Source: Glutamicibacter halophytocola
Lineage (GTDB): Bacteria > Actinomycetota > Actinomycetes > Actinomycetales > Micrococcaceae
Length of the DNA: 64,000 nucleotides
Assembly (NCBI RefSeq): GCF_001302565.1
Contig: NZ_CP012750.1
Span: 2,976,001-3,040,000 of the forward strand
Direction of reading: 5' to 3'
Position numbers and translations under genes: made by a program. Within the stretch, counting starts at the first letter, position 1, and each line of letters begins with the position of its first letter. This document shows, piece after piece, positions 53,258 to 63,453 of the stretch. The notes beneath the pieces are model-generated. The model was given only the letters and a program-made list of their open reading frames with translations, was not told the origin of the DNA and searched no databases.

Positions 53258-56147
53258 CTCGACGGCTTCCTTCCGGGTCAAAGAGGACGGTTTCTGCGAT
53301 GGTGACCTCGGCCAGCTGGCCGTTGATCGGGGTGCGCAGGGTTTCACCAATGCGGTTGCGCCCATTCTTGATCAGCGCCAGCCCGAAGGTCCGGCCCAGG
53401 GCCGGCGAGTTGTACGAGCTGGTCACCCAGCCTTCCATCGGGGTGATGCCCTCGGCGCCAAGTTCTTCCACCGACACCAGCGCGGCGCCCTCTGGCAGAT
53501 GCAAAGTCTTGTCCACCGGCAAGACCGAGACCAGGTGCTTGCGGTCTTCGCGCTGGTTGTCGACACGGGAGTAGGAGCGGGAGCCCACAAAATCCTTGAC
53601 CTTGGAGACGACCCAGTCCATGCCGGCATCCTGCGGGGTCACCGTGCCGTCGGTGTCCTGGCCGACGATGATGAAGCCCTTCTCGGCACGCAGCACGTGC
53701 ATGGTTTCGGTGCCGTACGGGGTGATGTTGAATTCCTGCCCGGCGGCAAAAACATCCTCCCAGACCTTCAGCCCGTGCCAGGCCGGGATCGCGATTTCGA
53801 AGGCCAGCTCGCCGGAGAAGGAAATGCGCGAGATGCGCGCTTCGATCCCGGAATCCAGCACCACGTCCTGGAAGGCCATGAACTTGAAGGCCTCGTTGGA
53901 CACGTCCACCGAGGAGGCGACCTTGGCGATCACTTCGCGCGAGCGCGGTCCCACCACGGCCACGGTGGCCAGCTGTTCGGTCACCGAGGTGCAGGTGACA
54001 TCGAGCTCGGGCCATTCGGTCTGCAGCCACTCCTCCAGCCAATCCAGCACGGTGGCCGCATTGCCGGTGGTGGTGTGCATCAGGAAGCGGTCCTCGGCCA
54101 GGCGCAGGGTCACGCCGTCATCGAAGATCATGCCATCGGCCTTGCACATCACGCCGTAGCGGCCCATGCCGACCTTCAGCTTGGTGTAGCCGTTGGTGTA
54201 GATGCGGTTCAGGAACTCGGCCGCATCCGCCCCGCGGATCTCGATCTTGCCCAGCGTGGTCGCATCGAGCATGCCGACCGAGTCGCGCACGGCCTTGGCT
54301 TCGCGGTAGACCGCGGTTTCCATGTCCTCCCCGGCCTGCGGGTAGTACCACGCGCGCTTCCACTGCCCGACGTCCTCGAATTGCGCCCCGTGGGACAGGT
54401 GCCAGGAGTGCATGGCGGTGATGCGCGCCGGGTCCAGCTGGTCCCCGCGGTTGCGCCCTGCCAGAGCCGCGAAGGCCACCGGGGTGTAGGGAGCGCGGAA
54501 GGTGGTGGTGCCCACCTGTGCCGGGTTCTCGATGCCCAGCACCGCGGCGATCACGCCGATCGCTGCCACGCCGGAGGTCTTGCCCTGGTCGTTGGCGGTG
54601 GAGATCGAGGTGTACCGCTTGATGTGCTCCACCGACTGCATGCCGGCCCCGGTGGCGCGCAGCACGTCGGCCACGGTCTGGTCGCGCTGCAGGTCGACGA
54701 AGTGGAACTTGTAGTTCGCGGCATCATCGCCGAAGCGCGAAGGCACCAGCCAGACCGGGCTGGTTTCGCCGGCGGGAACCGGCAGCGCCTCGGGGGTGCG
54801 GGCGATGGTGCTGTAGCCGGCGGCGGTGGCTGCCGCCGCTCCGGTGGCGGCACCGGTGGACAGGGCGCTGGCGGTATCCAGCCGCCCGGTCAGCGCGCCG
54901 GCCAGGTGCTGGTTGGCGACCGCATCAGCGGGCACGAAGGCGTGGATGGCGGTGTCCCAGTTCAGCTTGCCCTGGCGCTGGGAGTGCAGGTGCACCACCG
55001 GGTTGAAGCCGCCGGCCACGGCCAGCACGTCGGCCTCGATCCGGGACACTTCGCCCAGCTCGCGCTGCTCGTCCAGCTCGGCCACGAAAATCGCTGAAAG
55101 CTCCCCGGACTCGTTGGCTTCGGTGTCCACCACGGCGGATCCGGAGATCACCTGGACGCCGTCGGCCACGGCCTGGGCGGCCACGGCGGAAATGCTTTGG
55201 CGCGCATCGATCACCGCGACCACCGAACCGGAGGCAGCCAGTTCGCCGACCAGCTCGTAGGCCGAGTCATTGGTGGTGAATACGGCGATCTTCTGCCCGG
55301 CGCGCACGCCGTAGCGGTTCAGGTAGCTGCGCACGGCCCCGGCGAGCATGATGCCCGGGCGGTCGTTGTTCTCGAAGACCACCGGACGCTCGTGGGCGCC
55401 GGTAGCCAGCACCACCTGGCCGGCACGGATGTGCCAGATGCGTTCGCGGGAGACGCCCGGGGCCGCAGGGCCGTCGTGGTGCCCGGTGCGGCGCTGGACG
55501 GCGACCAGGTAGTTGGCATCGTAGGAGCCGAAGACCGTGGTGCGCTGCAGGTGGGTGGTTTCCCCGGCCTGTGCCAGTTCTCCGACCACCGATTCGATCC
55601 AGGCGGTGGAATCCACGCCGTCGATCTGCTCGCCGGCGGTATCCAGCAGGGTGCCGCCGGCCTCGGGCCGCTCATCGAGCAGCATCACCCGGGCGCCGGA
55701 GCGCGAGGCTTCGCGGGCCGCGGCCAAGCCGGCCGGGCCTGCGCCAACGACCAGGACATCGGTGTGCACATGCACGTGGTCGTAGTACACCGAGTCGGTG
55801 CCTGGATCCAGCACGCCCAGCCCGGAGAGCAGGCTGGCCGAAGTGCCCTCGGCCACCGAGACGGTGGTGGCAGGCAGCATGGACTCGTTGACCTCGCCCT
55901 CGTGGCGGGCGGCCACGGTGATCAGCGCGTTGGGCTCTTCCACGCCGGCGGCAAGGATCCCGCGCGGGCGCTTGAGGTAGAGCGAGGGGCCGCACTGGCG
56001 GATCTGGTTGGCCAGCATGGCGCTGGCGACGGTGTCTCCGCGGAAAGCGGAAAGCTGCTGCCCGTCGATGCTCAGGGCCAGAGGCTGATCGCTGTCGATC
56101 CGGGCGCGTGAGCGCAGTTCAACAGGTAGTCGCTGCGGCTTGCTCAT
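53250..56147 (-). CDS. soxA: Sarcosine oxidase subunit alpha
   Basis: 965 residues. N-terminal SoxA/2Fe-2S-like region ([20 protein letters not shown]), NAD-binding fold [20 protein letters not shown] and [11 protein letters not shown], then a C-terminal GcvT-type folate domain ([47 protein letters not shown]). The complex oxidises sarcosine to glycine and transfers the methyl carbon to tetrahydrofolate as 5,10-methylene-THF, producing H2O2. GGAGG before the ATG at 56147; four-base overlap with soxD. Confidence 0.96.
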   Translation of the reverse strand: MSKPQRLPVELRSRARIDSDQPLALSIDGQQLSAFRGDTVASAMLANQIRQCGPSLYLKRPRGILAAGVEEPNALITVAARHEGEVNESMLPATTVSVAEGTSASLLSGLGVLDPGTDSVYYDHVHVHTDVLVVGAGPAGLAAAREASRSGARVMLLDERPEAGGTLLDTAGEQIDGVDSTAWIESVVGELAQAGETTHLQRTTVFGSYDANYLVAVQRRTGHHDGPAAPGVSRERIWHIRAGQVVLATGAHERPVVFENNDRPGIMLAGAVRSYLNRYGVRAGQKIAVFTTNDSAYELVGELAASGSVVAVIDARQSISAVAAQAVADGVQVISGSAVVDTEANESGELSAIFVAELDEQRELGEVSRIEADVLAVAGGFNPVVHLHSQRQGKLNWDTAIHAFVPADAVANQHLAGALTGRLDTASALSTGAATGAAAATAAGYSTIARTPEALPVPAGETSPVWLVPSRFGDDAANYKFHFVDLQRDQTVADVLRATGAGMQSVEHIKRYTSISTANDQGKTSGVAAIGVIAAVLGIENPAQVGTTTFRAPYTPVAFAALAGRNRGDQLDPARITAMHSWHLSHGAQFEDVGQWKRAWYYPQAGEDMETAVYREAKAVRDSVGMLDATTLGKIEIRGADAAEFLNRIYTNGYTKLKVGMGRYGVMCKADGMIFDDGVTLRLAEDRFLMHTTTGNAATVLDWLEEWLQTEWPELDVTCTSVTEQLATVAVVGPRSREVIAKVASSVDVSNEAFKFMAFQDVVLDSGIEARISRISFSGELAFEIAIPAWHGLKVWEDVFAAGQEFNITPYGTETMHVLRAEKGFIIVGQDTDGTVTPQDAGMDWVVSKVKDFVGSRSYSRVDNQREDRKHLVSVLPVDKTLHLPEGAALVSVEELGAEGITPMEGWVTSSYNSPALGRTFGLALIKNGRNRIGETLRTPINGQLAEVTIAETVLFDPEGSRRDG

Positions 56148-56443
56148 CGGGTGCCTCCTTGAAGTGTGTCGATCTGCGGTTGTGCCTCGCCGGCGCCGTA
56201 TACGGCCAGGAATTCGTAGCTGACGGTGTCGCGCAGGGCGTTGAACCACTTGCGGCAGCCGCCGGCGTGGACCCAGCGCTCGGCGAAAATGCCTTTTTTA
56301 TTGCCCCGGTAGAACAGGTAGCGGGACCATTCCTTGTCGGTGAGTTCCGCCGGATTTTCCGGGTAGGCCACGTGGGCTTCGCCGCCGTAGCTGAATTCGT
56401 TTTCGTTGCGTGGCCCGCAGTGCGGGCAGTCGATTAGCATCAT
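56144..56443 (-). CDS. soxD: Sarcosine oxidase subunit delta
   Basis: 99 residues. Starts [20 protein letters not shown]; the CPHC pair with HAGGCRKWF supplies the four zinc ligands (Cys, Cys, His, Cys) known for SoxD. It overlaps soxA by ATGA. TAGGAG is at good distance from the first of two adjacent ATGs. Confidence 0.95.
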   Translation of the reverse strand: MMLIDCPHCGPRNENEFSYGGEAHVAYPENPAELTDKEWSRYLFYRGNKKGIFAERWVHAGGCRKWFNALRDTVSYEFLAVYGAGEAQPQIDTLQGGTR

Positions 56444-56454
56444 GATGGCTGCTC

Positions 56455-57672
56455 CTAGTGTGCGACGGCTGCGGCGCCGTGTTCGTCGATCAGGTGGCCG
56501 GTTTCGAAGCGCTCCAGGCTGAACGGGGCATTGAGCGGGTGCGCCTCGTCGTGGGCGATGGTGTGCGCCAGGGTGAAGCCGGCGCCCGGGGTGCCCTTGA
56601 ACCCGCCGGTGCCCCAGCCGCAGTTCACGTACAGGTTCTGGATCGGGGTCTTGGAGATGATCGGCGAGGCATCCAGGGTGGTATCCACGATGCCGCCCCA
56701 GGTGCGCAGCACGTGCGCCCGGGCAAAGATCGGGAAGAGCTCCACGGCCGCGGCCATCTGCTCTTCGATCACGTGGAAGGCGCCGCGCTGGCCGTAGCCG
56801 TTGTAGCTGTCGATCCCGGCGCCCATCACCAGTTCGCCCTTGTGGGCCTGGGAGACGTAGACGTGGATGTGGTTGGACATGACCACCGTCGGGTGGACCG
56901 GCTCGAACAGCTCGGAGACCAGGGCCTGGAGCGGGTGGGACTGGATCGGCAGTTCGAATCCGGCCATTTCGGCCAGCACCGAGGAGTGCCCGGCACCTGC
57001 CAATGCGACCTTGCCGGCGTTGATGGTCCCGCGCGTGGTCTTCACGCCGGTGACCTTCTCGCCGTCCTTGATGAAGCCGGTGACTTCGCAGTTCTGGATG
57101 ATGTCCACGCCCATCTCGTTGGCCTTGCGGGCGAAGGCCCAGGCCACATGGTCGTGCTTGGCGATGCCGGCGCGTGGCTGCCAGGTGGCGCCCATGACCG
57201 GGTAGCGGATGTTGTCGCTGGTGTTGATGATCGGGCAGGCTTCCTTGACCTGGGAGGGGTCGAGCCATTCGGCGTCCACGCCGTTGAGCTTGTTCGCCTC
57301 CACGCGGCGCACCGATTCGCGCACATCTCCCAGGGTGTGGGCCAGGTTCATCACGCCGCGCTGGGAGAACAGGAAGTCGTATTCCAGGTCCTCGGGCAGC
57401 TGCTCCCAGAGCTTCAGCGACTTCTCGTAGATGCCGGCCGATTCATCCCACAGGTAGTTCGAGCGGATGATGGTGGTGTTGCGGGCCATGTTCCCGCCGG
57501 CCAGCCACCCCTTTTCCAGGACTGCGACATTGGTGATGCCATGGTTTTTCGCGAGGAAGTACGCGGTAGCCAGGCCGTGGCCGCCACCGCCGACGATCAC
57601 AACGTCGTAGGACTTCTTGGGGTCCGGATTCGCCCACAGGAACTCCGGGTGTTCAGGCAGCAGATCAGCCAC
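56455..57672 (-). CDS. soxB: Sarcosine oxidase subunit beta
   Basis: 405 residues, the usual SoxB size. N-terminal FAD fold [20 protein letters not shown] and [18 protein letters not shown], where the His-type covalent FMN site region follows, and C-terminal [15 protein letters not shown]. Holds the sarcosine-oxidising flavin and the covalent FMN. GTG at 57672 has GGAGAT six bases upstream; the in-frame ATG further upstream has no such site. First gene of the operon; 11 bases separate it from soxD. No glyA or purU follows. Confidence 0.95.
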   Translation of the reverse strand: MADLLPEHPEFLWANPDPKKSYDVVIVGGGGHGLATAYFLAKNHGITNVAVLEKGWLAGGNMARNTTIIRSNYLWDESAGIYEKSLKLWEQLPEDLEYDFLFSQRGVMNLAHTLGDVRESVRRVEANKLNGVDAEWLDPSQVKEACPIINTSDNIRYPVMGATWQPRAGIAKHDHVAWAFARKANEMGVDIIQNCEVTGFIKDGEKVTGVKTTRGTINAGKVALAGAGHSSVLAEMAGFELPIQSHPLQALVSELFEPVHPTVVMSNHIHVYVSQAHKGELVMGAGIDSYNGYGQRGAFHVIEEQMAAAVELFPIFARAHVLRTWGGIVDTTLDASPIISKTPIQNLYVNCGWGTGGFKGTPGAGFTLAHTIAHDEAHPLNAPFSLERFETGHLIDEHGAAAVAH

Positions 57673-57726
57673 AGTGAATCTCCAATCTTCGACAGTACCG
57701 CGTGCAATGTATGAATTGCCGACAAC

Positions 57727-57736
57727 TGATATATCA
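57727..57736. promoter_or_regulatory. Palindrome TGATATATCA in the soxB/GntR divergent region
   Basis: A perfect 10-bp palindrome in the 154-base divergent region, flanked by two TGTATGA repeats (57706-57712 and 57749-57755). GntR/FCD regulators often use such short A/T-rich symmetric sites. Sequence is seen; function inferred. Confidence 0.4.
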
Positions 57737-57826
57737 ATCTGCGATTCACTGTATGATAGAAAGCGAAACCCGGTCAATGGGTACGCGAAAATTACTTTGA
57801 TGCTACGCACCGCAGGAGGAGCCCCC

Positions 57827-58459
57827 ATGAGCGAATCCCTCTCAGATCGCGCCTACCAGATACTGCGCGATCGCCTGATCATGATGGATATCGCCCCGGG
57901 CGAGCCGATCAACGAGGCCCAGCTGGTCCAAGAGCTCAACATCGGCCGCACCCCGCTGCGCGAAGCGCTCAAGCGGCTCGAGGTCGACCACCTGGTCCAC
58001 TCCTACCCGCGCCGGGGAACCTTCGCCACGCGCGTGGATATCACCGAGCTCGCTGCCATTACCGAAGTGCGCCTCGCCCTCGAGCCTCTTGCGGCCGATC
58101 GGGCCGCCGCCCTGGGTGGCGGTCACGTCCGCGGTGAAATCGAGCAGACCCTCCACACCATTTCCCACCTCACCGGCGAGGAGACCCGGCGCAGCCTCAT
58201 GGAAAACGACCTGGCCGTGCACCGCCTGATCTACCAGGCAGCCGCCAACCACCACCTGGAAGAGACCCTCATCCGTCTCGATAACCTCGCCACACGCATC
58301 TGGTGCCTCACCCTCGATCGCCTGCCGAGCATCGACGCGCATATCTCCGAGCACCAGGCACTGCTCAAAGCGGTCCTCGATCACTCCCCTGAAACTGCCA
58401 GCACCCTGGCTCGCGACCACATCGCAAGTTTCGAATCTTCGGTCCGCGCAGTGCTCTAG
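57827..58459 (+). CDS. GntR family regulator (FCD subgroup)
   Basis: 210 residues. Winged helix-turn-helix with [20 protein letters not shown] (about 27-46) and an FCD effector domain: [15 protein letters not shown], then [20 protein letters not shown] and [20 protein letters not shown] with the usual His metal ligands (HRLI, EHQ). AGGAGGA six bases upstream fixes the ATG. Divergent from soxB, so it probably represses or activates the sarcosine operon. Confidence 0.92.
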   Translation: MSESLSDRAYQILRDRLIMMDIAPGEPINEAQLVQELNIGRTPLREALKRLEVDHLVHSYPRRGTFATRVDITELAAITEVRLALEPLAADRAAALGGGHVRGEIEQTLHTISHLTGEETRRSLMENDLAVHRLIYQAAANHHLEETLIRLDNLATRIWCLTLDRLPSIDAHISEHQALLKAVLDHSPETASTLARDHIASFESSVRAVL

Positions 58460-58574
58460 CTCCGCACCAAATCACGGACTCGCACCCCCGGCCACTCTGC
58501 CCCGAAACACGACTAATCAACTTCTGACCTGCAATATTGCCGTGCCCTAAAAGTTATCCACCTGTAGTCAAATT

Positions 58575-58607
58575 ATCGAAGACATCTTCGATTTAGCAGC
58601 GTAAAAT
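58575..58607 (+). promoter_or_regulatory. LexA-like box within a near-leaderless promoter
   Basis: The 18-base palindrome ATCGAAGA-CA-TCTTCGAT contains TCGAAG-N4-CTTCGA, differing from the actinobacterial SOS box TCGAAC-N4-GTTCGA at the innermost base of each half. AAGACA at 58579 and TAAAAT at 58602 with a 17-base spacer form a -35/-10 pair whose -35 lies inside the palindrome. The ATG begins seven bases after the -10, so the transcript is probably leaderless. Confidence 0.55.
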
Positions 58608-58613
58608 TAGAAT

Positions 58614-60122
58614 ATGTCCGAAACAATAGTCCCTTCCTGGGACCGGCCCAACCCACCGGACCACGGCAGATTCACCGCCGTGGTCACAGCGTTGGAGACT
58701 GATCTGGCATCACTTGAAGAACACGGCAGCAAAAACGAGTGCGCCACCGCCATCGCCGACATCGAATCCACGATCTCGTCCCTGCGCTACCATCAGGCAG
58801 CTCTCTCACATCAACTGGAAATTGATCTGGTCCGCACCAACGCCGAGAGCAACTCCCGCAGCAAGGCACTCAAGCAGCTGAGCCGCGGGGCTGCCGCGGC
58901 TATTGCCCTTGCCCGGCGTACCGACTCCCATGGCTACGGTACATACTTGGAGAGCTGCCGGATCCTCTTTGAAAGCACTCCTCATCTGGCCGCAGCCTAC
59001 AGCCGTGGTGAATTCACCGAAGATCAAATGCGAGCCATCCTCACCCCGTTGCGCTCCGTCAAAGCGGAACGTCGCGCTGAATTTGATGACCTGTACGCGA
59101 AGAACCCGAAAATGCTTGAGAATCTCGGGAACAAGAAAATCAGTGACACGGTCAAAGACTTCACCCTCGCCTATGCCTCGGATCAGCAGTGCAAGGAACA
59201 GAAGAGCGCAGAGGAACAGCGCTTCATCAAGTTCACGCCGAATGCCGAGACAGGGATGATGCGCGTCAACGGGAACATCCCCATCACCGCCGGACTAGCG
59301 ATGAAAAACGAGATGAAGGCCAAAGCTCGCAGCCTCAAAGCAAAAGGCGATCCCCGCACGAGGGCGCAGATCGAAGCGGACTACTTCGCAAGTTTCTGCA
59401 CCCACCCGGAAGCAAAAATACCGGTCACTTTCACTCTGGGATTGGTCATGACCGATAAAACCCTGTTCCTCGGCGACCGGGATCCTGCCAACCTTGAAGG
59501 TTATGGCGCCATTGCGCCACAGTACGCTCGTGAACTAGTTGCGGGCCAGGAGATCCTGAACAATATGACCCTGGCCGAGATGGCCGCCACCCGGTCCCCC
59601 GCCTTTGTCGAGACCATGGAAGCCACCATTGAACTAATCAGGTTATATACGGCTCCAGGGGATAAAGACTTGATCGCGATGGACTCCAAAGCGCGGATCT
59701 TCCCTGAGAAAATGAAGAAGTTCATCAAGATGCGCGACCGGCATTGCCGCACGCCATTCTGCGATGGATTAATTGAAGAGATTGATCATGTCACCCAGGC
59801 CTATTTAGGTGGGCATACGTGTGTGACTAATTCCGATGGCCGGTGCAAGCTGTGCAATCAGGCAAAAGAAACCCCTGGCTGGCAGGAAATTGTCATCAAG
59901 CACGGGCCGCATTCCATGTTGATCAACACCGGAATGGGAACGGTGTATCGATCCACGGCGCCGCCGGCGACGGGGTTTGCGCATAAACCCTATCCGCAGT
60001 GCATGAGTGAAGCTGACTGGGTGCGCTCTTTCGAAGAATGGCTCAACCGGCCACCGGACACGGGGAGCGGTCCGCGCAACGGCGATGAAAAACCACCGGA
60101 TATCGAGGATATTTCCGCCTGA
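58614..60122 (+). CDS. DUF222/13E12-type HNH endonuclease-domain protein
   Basis: 502 residues. N-terminal DUF222 helical region, coiled coil-rich (AIADIESTISSLRYHQAALS; SRGEFTEDQMRAIL), and a C-terminal HNH: RDRHCRTPFCDG, EIDHVTQAYLGGHT, NSDGRCKLCNQAKE, so His and Asp of the nuclease core and the Cys zinc pairs are present. Such genes are multi-copy in actinobacteria and of unknown role. Codon use is more A/T-rich than its neighbours. There is no ribosome binding site; a possible SOS box lies in the promoter. Confidence 0.9.
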   Translation: MSETIVPSWDRPNPPDHGRFTAVVTALETDLASLEEHGSKNECATAIADIESTISSLRYHQAALSHQLEIDLVRTNAESNSRSKALKQLSRGAAAAIALARRTDSHGYGTYLESCRILFESTPHLAAAYSRGEFTEDQMRAILTPLRSVKAERRAEFDDLYAKNPKMLENLGNKKISDTVKDFTLAYASDQQCKEQKSAEEQRFIKFTPNAETGMMRVNGNIPITAGLAMKNEMKAKARSLKAKGDPRTRAQIEADYFASFCTHPEAKIPVTFTLGLVMTDKTLFLGDRDPANLEGYGAIAPQYARELVAGQEILNNMTLAEMAATRSPAFVETMEATIELIRLYTAPGDKDLIAMDSKARIFPEKMKKFIKMRDRHCRTPFCDGLIEEIDHVTQAYLGGHTCVTNSDGRCKLCNQAKETPGWQEIVIKHGPHSMLINTGMGTVYRSTAPPATGFAHKPYPQCMSEADWVRSFEEWLNRPPDTGSGPRNGDEKPPDIEDISA

Positions 60123-60383
60123 TGGCGCTGATGAACTACCCACAAGGGAACAAGACACGGTTTGTAGCAATAGACGCCCGGGTACGGTCTGCCACGGCTG
60201 GAAACCTTTCGCGTACTCTTGCTGGCCGCATCGTGAAGAACTTACATATTCGAACTTCATGGCAGATTACCTCCAGCCACAGAGGCTAAGAAGATTCCGC
60301 ATGCCAAAAAAGCATAAGTCCTGGCAATCCAAATCAATAACCAGCCTGCCCCTGATGCACAGGGATCAGTTTCTGAAGAAAAC
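60123..60383. other. Intergenic stretch with no gene seen
   Basis: Between the HNH gene and the tRNA terminator. It is A/T-richer than the surroundings. An open frame running through it and across the tRNA is an artefact. I see no credible gene or repeat in it. Confidence 0.6.
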
Positions 60384-60416
60384 AAAAACCTCCCGGCCAA
60401 TGACCGGGAGGTTTTT
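60384..60416 (-). terminator. Terminator of the tRNA-Ala gene
   Basis: 13-bp stem AAAAACCTCCCGG with its complement, loop of seven bases. Read on the minus strand it ends in TTTTT, 12 bases after the tRNA 3' end; it is symmetric, so it may also stop plus-strand transcription. Confidence 0.85.
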
Positions 60417-60427
60417 ATTCGATTTTG

Positions 60428-60500
60428 TGGAGGTAAGGGGATTCGAACCCCTGACCTTCTGCATGCCATGCAGACGCGCTACCAACTGCGCCATACCCCC
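60428..60500 (-). tRNA. tRNA-Ala (anticodon GGC)
   Basis: Minus-strand gene folds as a full cloverleaf: acceptor GGGGGTA/TACCTCC with one G-T pair, D arm GCGC-AGTTGGTA-GCGC, anticodon stem TCTGC/GCAGA around loop ATGGCAT (anticodon at 60465-60467), variable loop AGGTC, T arm AGGGG-TTCGAAT-CCCCT, discriminator A. CCA is not encoded. Confidence 0.96.
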
Positions 60501-60692
60501 AAAAGAGCTGGTCTCGCCGGTATTTCTACCGCTGAACCGAGATAAAACTCTACCGGAGGAGTTGGGGAAATACCAAATCGACTATCCGAGACGCTGATCA
60601 CATCCGCACTATTCTATTTGTCCGCCGGCGGTGGTAAGAATGGATTCGGGGCCGATCGGTTCCACTAAATCTTGAGTGAAAGGCGCGACCCC

Positions 60693-61118
60693 ATGGCCAT
60701 TGGATTGACCCCATACCTTCGCTTCGCCGGTGATGCCCGCGAAGCCATGGAATTCTACAATGCTGCACTCGGCGGCGAGCTATCGATGATGACCTTCCAG
60801 GAAGGCATGAACGACGGCAATCCTGCCACCGCAGACCTGATCATGCACTCATCGCTGTTCCTGGAACGCGGCATCCACCTGATGGCCTCGGACAGCACGC
60901 CAGAAATGACCGTCACCAGCAATGGCGCTGTCGCCCTGAGCAGCGATGCCACCGATGAAGCCGACAACGCAGTTCTAACCAAGTGGTGGGAAGCGCTGAC
61001 GGCCGGCGCAACCGTCGAGGTGCCGTTGGAGAAGGCGCCGTGGGGCGACTCCTTCGGCCAGCTTCGCGACAAGTTCGGCGTAGTGTGGATGTTCAACATC
61101 TCCGCCGTACAGGGCTAG
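60693..61118 (+). CDS. VOC family (PhnB/glyoxalase-like) protein
   Basis: 141 residues. LTPYLRFAGDAREAMEFYNAALGG at the start (key part LRFAGDAREAMEFY) and PWGDSFGQLRDKFGVVWMFN at the end are the PhnB-like VOC pattern, with the repeated beta-alpha-beta units. Typical metal ligands are not obvious, as in many PhnB proteins. Start ATG with AAAGGCG upstream; a TTG at 60672 is less likely. Convergent with the MFS gene, stops four bases apart. Confidence 0.88.
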   Translation: MAIGLTPYLRFAGDAREAMEFYNAALGGELSMMTFQEGMNDGNPATADLIMHSSLFLERGIHLMASDSTPEMTVTSNGAVALSSDATDEADNAVLTKWWEALTAGATVEVPLEKAPWGDSFGQLRDKFGVVWMFNISAVQG

Positions 61119-61121
61119 CAG

Positions 61122-62348
61122 CTAGTCGACGACGGTGTGCTCGTGGGCTGCAATTGCATCGCGGCCCACGAGCAGGCCAACCTTCTTGGCTCGCGCCTGG
61201 GTGATCATGGCGATCAGCAGGCCCAGGACCGCCAGGCCTGCGCCCACCATGGATGGGGCGCGGTAGCCGAAACCTGCTGAAATCACCACAGCCCCCAAAG
61301 CTGCACCCAAGGCGTTAGCGACATTCAAGGCCGAGTGGTTCAGCGAAGCAGCCAGCGACTGGGCGTGCGGCGCCGAGTCCATGAGCAGTGTCTGCAGGCT
61401 CGGGATCAATAGCGAACCGACGGCTCCCAGCACGAACACCATGATCATCGTCGGGATGATCCAGCTGGCCACCGCCGCGAATACCAGCATGGTGGCTGCC
61501 ATCAGAACGCTGGAAAGCTTGATGGCGCCAAAGACCGACCAGTCCGCGATGCGCCCACCAATCAGCGAGCCGACCACCATGCCCAGCCCGTAGAGCGCCA
61601 GGGCGATCGGTACCAAGGTGATCTTGAGTCCCGATTCTTCGGTCAGCGTTGGCGAGATGTAGGAATACACCGCAAAGAAGCCGCCGAAGCCCACGATGCC
61701 GGTGGCCATGGCCAGCCAAACCTGCGGGCTTTTCAGCGCCGTCAGCTCGCGTCGGATGCTGGCACCTGGTTCAGCTTTGCGCCACGGAATAAACAACGTG
61801 ATCAGTACCGCGGTAATCAGCCCGATGAACGCAACGATGTAGAACATCGAACGCCAACCAGCCTGCTGTCCCAGCGTCGTAACCAGCGGCACGCCAATGA
61901 CGTTGGCGACCGAAAGGCCGAGCATCACCCAGGCAATGGCGCGGCCGCGCATGGTTCCAGGAACCAGGCTTCCGGCCAGCACGCCGGCCAGTCCGAAGTA
62001 GGCGCCGTGAGGCAACCCGGCAAGGAAGCGGGTAATCAACATGGTGTTGTAGTCGGGCGCGAACGCCGAGGAAAGGTTCGCGAGGGTAAAGAAGAGGATT
62101 AGCAGCTGCACCGCGCGCTTGCGCGGGATCTTGGCGGCCACGGCGGTGAGCACCGGAGCGCCGACCACCACGCCGATGGCGTAGGCGCTGATCATCAGGC
62201 CCATCTGCGAGTTGCTGACATCGAGGTCGAGGGCGCCTTCTTGGAGCAGGCCCATCATCGAAAATTCGGTAACGCCGATGCCAAAGCCGCCCATGGCCAG
62301 AGCGAGGATCGCCAATAGTAGTTTTCCGCCGGATAGGTAGGCAGTCAT
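61122..62348 (-). CDS. MFS transporter, DHA1/AraJ-type
   Basis: 408 residues, twelve helices. TEFSMMGLLQEGALDLDVSN, GAPVLTAVAAKIPRKRAVQL (motif A), RFLAGLPHGAYFGLAGVLAG and NALGAALGAVVISAGFGYRA are characteristic of AraJ/chloramphenicol-type DHA1 exporters. Substrate unknown. Divergent from the EEP-domain gene. Confidence 0.9.
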   Translation of the reverse strand: MTAYLSGGKLLLAILALAMGGFGIGVTEFSMMGLLQEGALDLDVSNSQMGLMISAYAIGVVVGAPVLTAVAAKIPRKRAVQLLILFFTLANLSSAFAPDYNTMLITRFLAGLPHGAYFGLAGVLAGSLVPGTMRGRAIAWVMLGLSVANVIGVPLVTTLGQQAGWRSMFYIVAFIGLITAVLITLFIPWRKAEPGASIRRELTALKSPQVWLAMATGIVGFGGFFAVYSYISPTLTEESGLKITLVPIALALYGLGMVVGSLIGGRIADWSVFGAIKLSSVLMAATMLVFAAVASWIIPTMIMVFVLGAVGSLLIPSLQTLLMDSAPHAQSLAASLNHSALNVANALGAALGAVVISAGFGYRAPSMVGAGLAVLGLLIAMITQARAKKVGLLVGRDAIAAHEHTVVD

Positions 62349-62491
62349 TCAGTTCTCAATTCTAGGCAGGTGCATGATCGCGGCATCCTCGGCGCGCTAT
62401 TTCCATCGTAGTGACTATGGCGAATCGCCGGGGCACTTCTCCAGCAGAAAATTACGATTCCCACAGTATTTTGTGCCACTGTTTAAGTCCT

Positions 62492-63439
62492 ATGTCTCAT
62501 GCATCGCACCAACGCCTTTCGGCCCCGCTGATTATCGCGAGGGTCTTCTTTGTCCTGCTTTGCTTAGCGCTGGCAGGGCTGATGGTATTCCATCAGCAGG
62601 TCCCCGACCTTCTGGGCCTTGGCCTGGTCGTGGACAACCTTGCGCCCTGGGCAGGCTTGGGGATCCCCGTATTGCTAGTCATCGCCCTGGTGGTGCGCGG
62701 ACGAGCCAGCTTCATCGGACTGCTGGTTCCCGTGGTGGTGTGGTCGGTGCTTTTTGGCAGCAGCTTCATTCCGCATGCAAAGTACGCGCCGCAAGCCTCG
62801 CTAGAAGTGGCCACGCAAAATGTCCACGAGTCGGCTGGGCTGCAAGCGGCCCGGGAACTGGCCGCTTCCGGGGCGCAGGTCATCACTCTGCAGGAGATCG
62901 GGCAGGGACAGGAAGAGCAGATCAGCCAGGAGCTGTCCGAAACCCACCCCTACCGGTACATGGTCAGCACCGTGGGCGTATGGAGCGCCTACCCATTGAA
63001 GAATGCGCAGCCGCTGGATCTGGGGCTGGGCTGGAATCGCGCCTTGCGTGTTGATGTCAGCACCGAGCATGGCGACGTGCGGCTGTACGCGGTGCATGCC
63101 GCTTCGGCCCGGCCTACCGGACATCATGAACGCGATGCCATGCTCGCCTCGCTGGCCAGCTATGTCCAGGCCGATGATTCAGCGAAGATCATTGCCGCCG
63201 GCGACTTCAACGCCACCAGCACGGACCGGCACTTTGCCCCGGTCCTGGATGCCTTGGACGAGGCGGCCTACAGCGATTGGGGGCTGGCGATGACCTGGCC
63301 GCGCTCCCCCTTCCCGGTGCTCGGGATCGACCACATGATGCTGCGCGGAGTGGCCTCGGCCGATCTGAAGCGCCTGCCGATCGGCGATTCGGATCACTAC
63401 GCCCTGCAAGCCACCATCGATCTGGACAACGCGCATTAG
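62492..63439 (+). CDS. Membrane-anchored endonuclease/exonuclease/phosphatase-fold protein
   Basis: 315 residues. Three N-terminal membrane helices (RVFFVLLCLALAGLMVF; LGIPVLLVIALVV; GLLVPVVVWSVLFG), then an extracytoplasmic EEP domain: TLQEIG (Glu metal ligand), YAVHAASARP, IAAGDFNATSTDRHFAPVLD and IGDSDHYALQA (Asp-His catalytic pair). It is an outward-facing phosphodiesterase- or nuclease-like enzyme. The ATG at 62492 starts immediately before the first helix; other in-frame starts lie upstream. Confidence 0.88.
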   Translation: MSHASHQRLSAPLIIARVFFVLLCLALAGLMVFHQQVPDLLGLGLVVDNLAPWAGLGIPVLLVIALVVRGRASFIGLLVPVVVWSVLFGSSFIPHAKYAPQASLEVATQNVHESAGLQAARELAASGAQVITLQEIGQGQEEQISQELSETHPYRYMVSTVGVWSAYPLKNAQPLDLGLGWNRALRVDVSTEHGDVRLYAVHAASARPTGHHERDAMLASLASYVQADDSAKIIAAGDFNATSTDRHFAPVLDALDEAAYSDWGLAMTWPRSPFPVLGIDHMMLRGVASADLKRLPIGDSDHYALQATIDLDNAH

Positions 63440-63453
63440 CCCAGCTGGCAACC

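Noticed and set aside
53142..55097. A 651-residue plus-strand open frame
   Set aside because: Antisense to soxA and soxG, whose sequences are fully recognisable; no independent signal.
56144..57268. A long minus-strand frame continuing upstream of soxD through soxB
   Set aside because: Only its last 99 residues are SoxD; the upstream part is soxB in another frame, and soxD has its own start and ribosome binding site.
60007..60597. A 196-residue open frame on the plus strand crossing the tRNA
   Set aside because: Its middle is the translated complement of tRNA-Ala and of its terminator; it starts inside the HNH gene and has no ribosome binding site.
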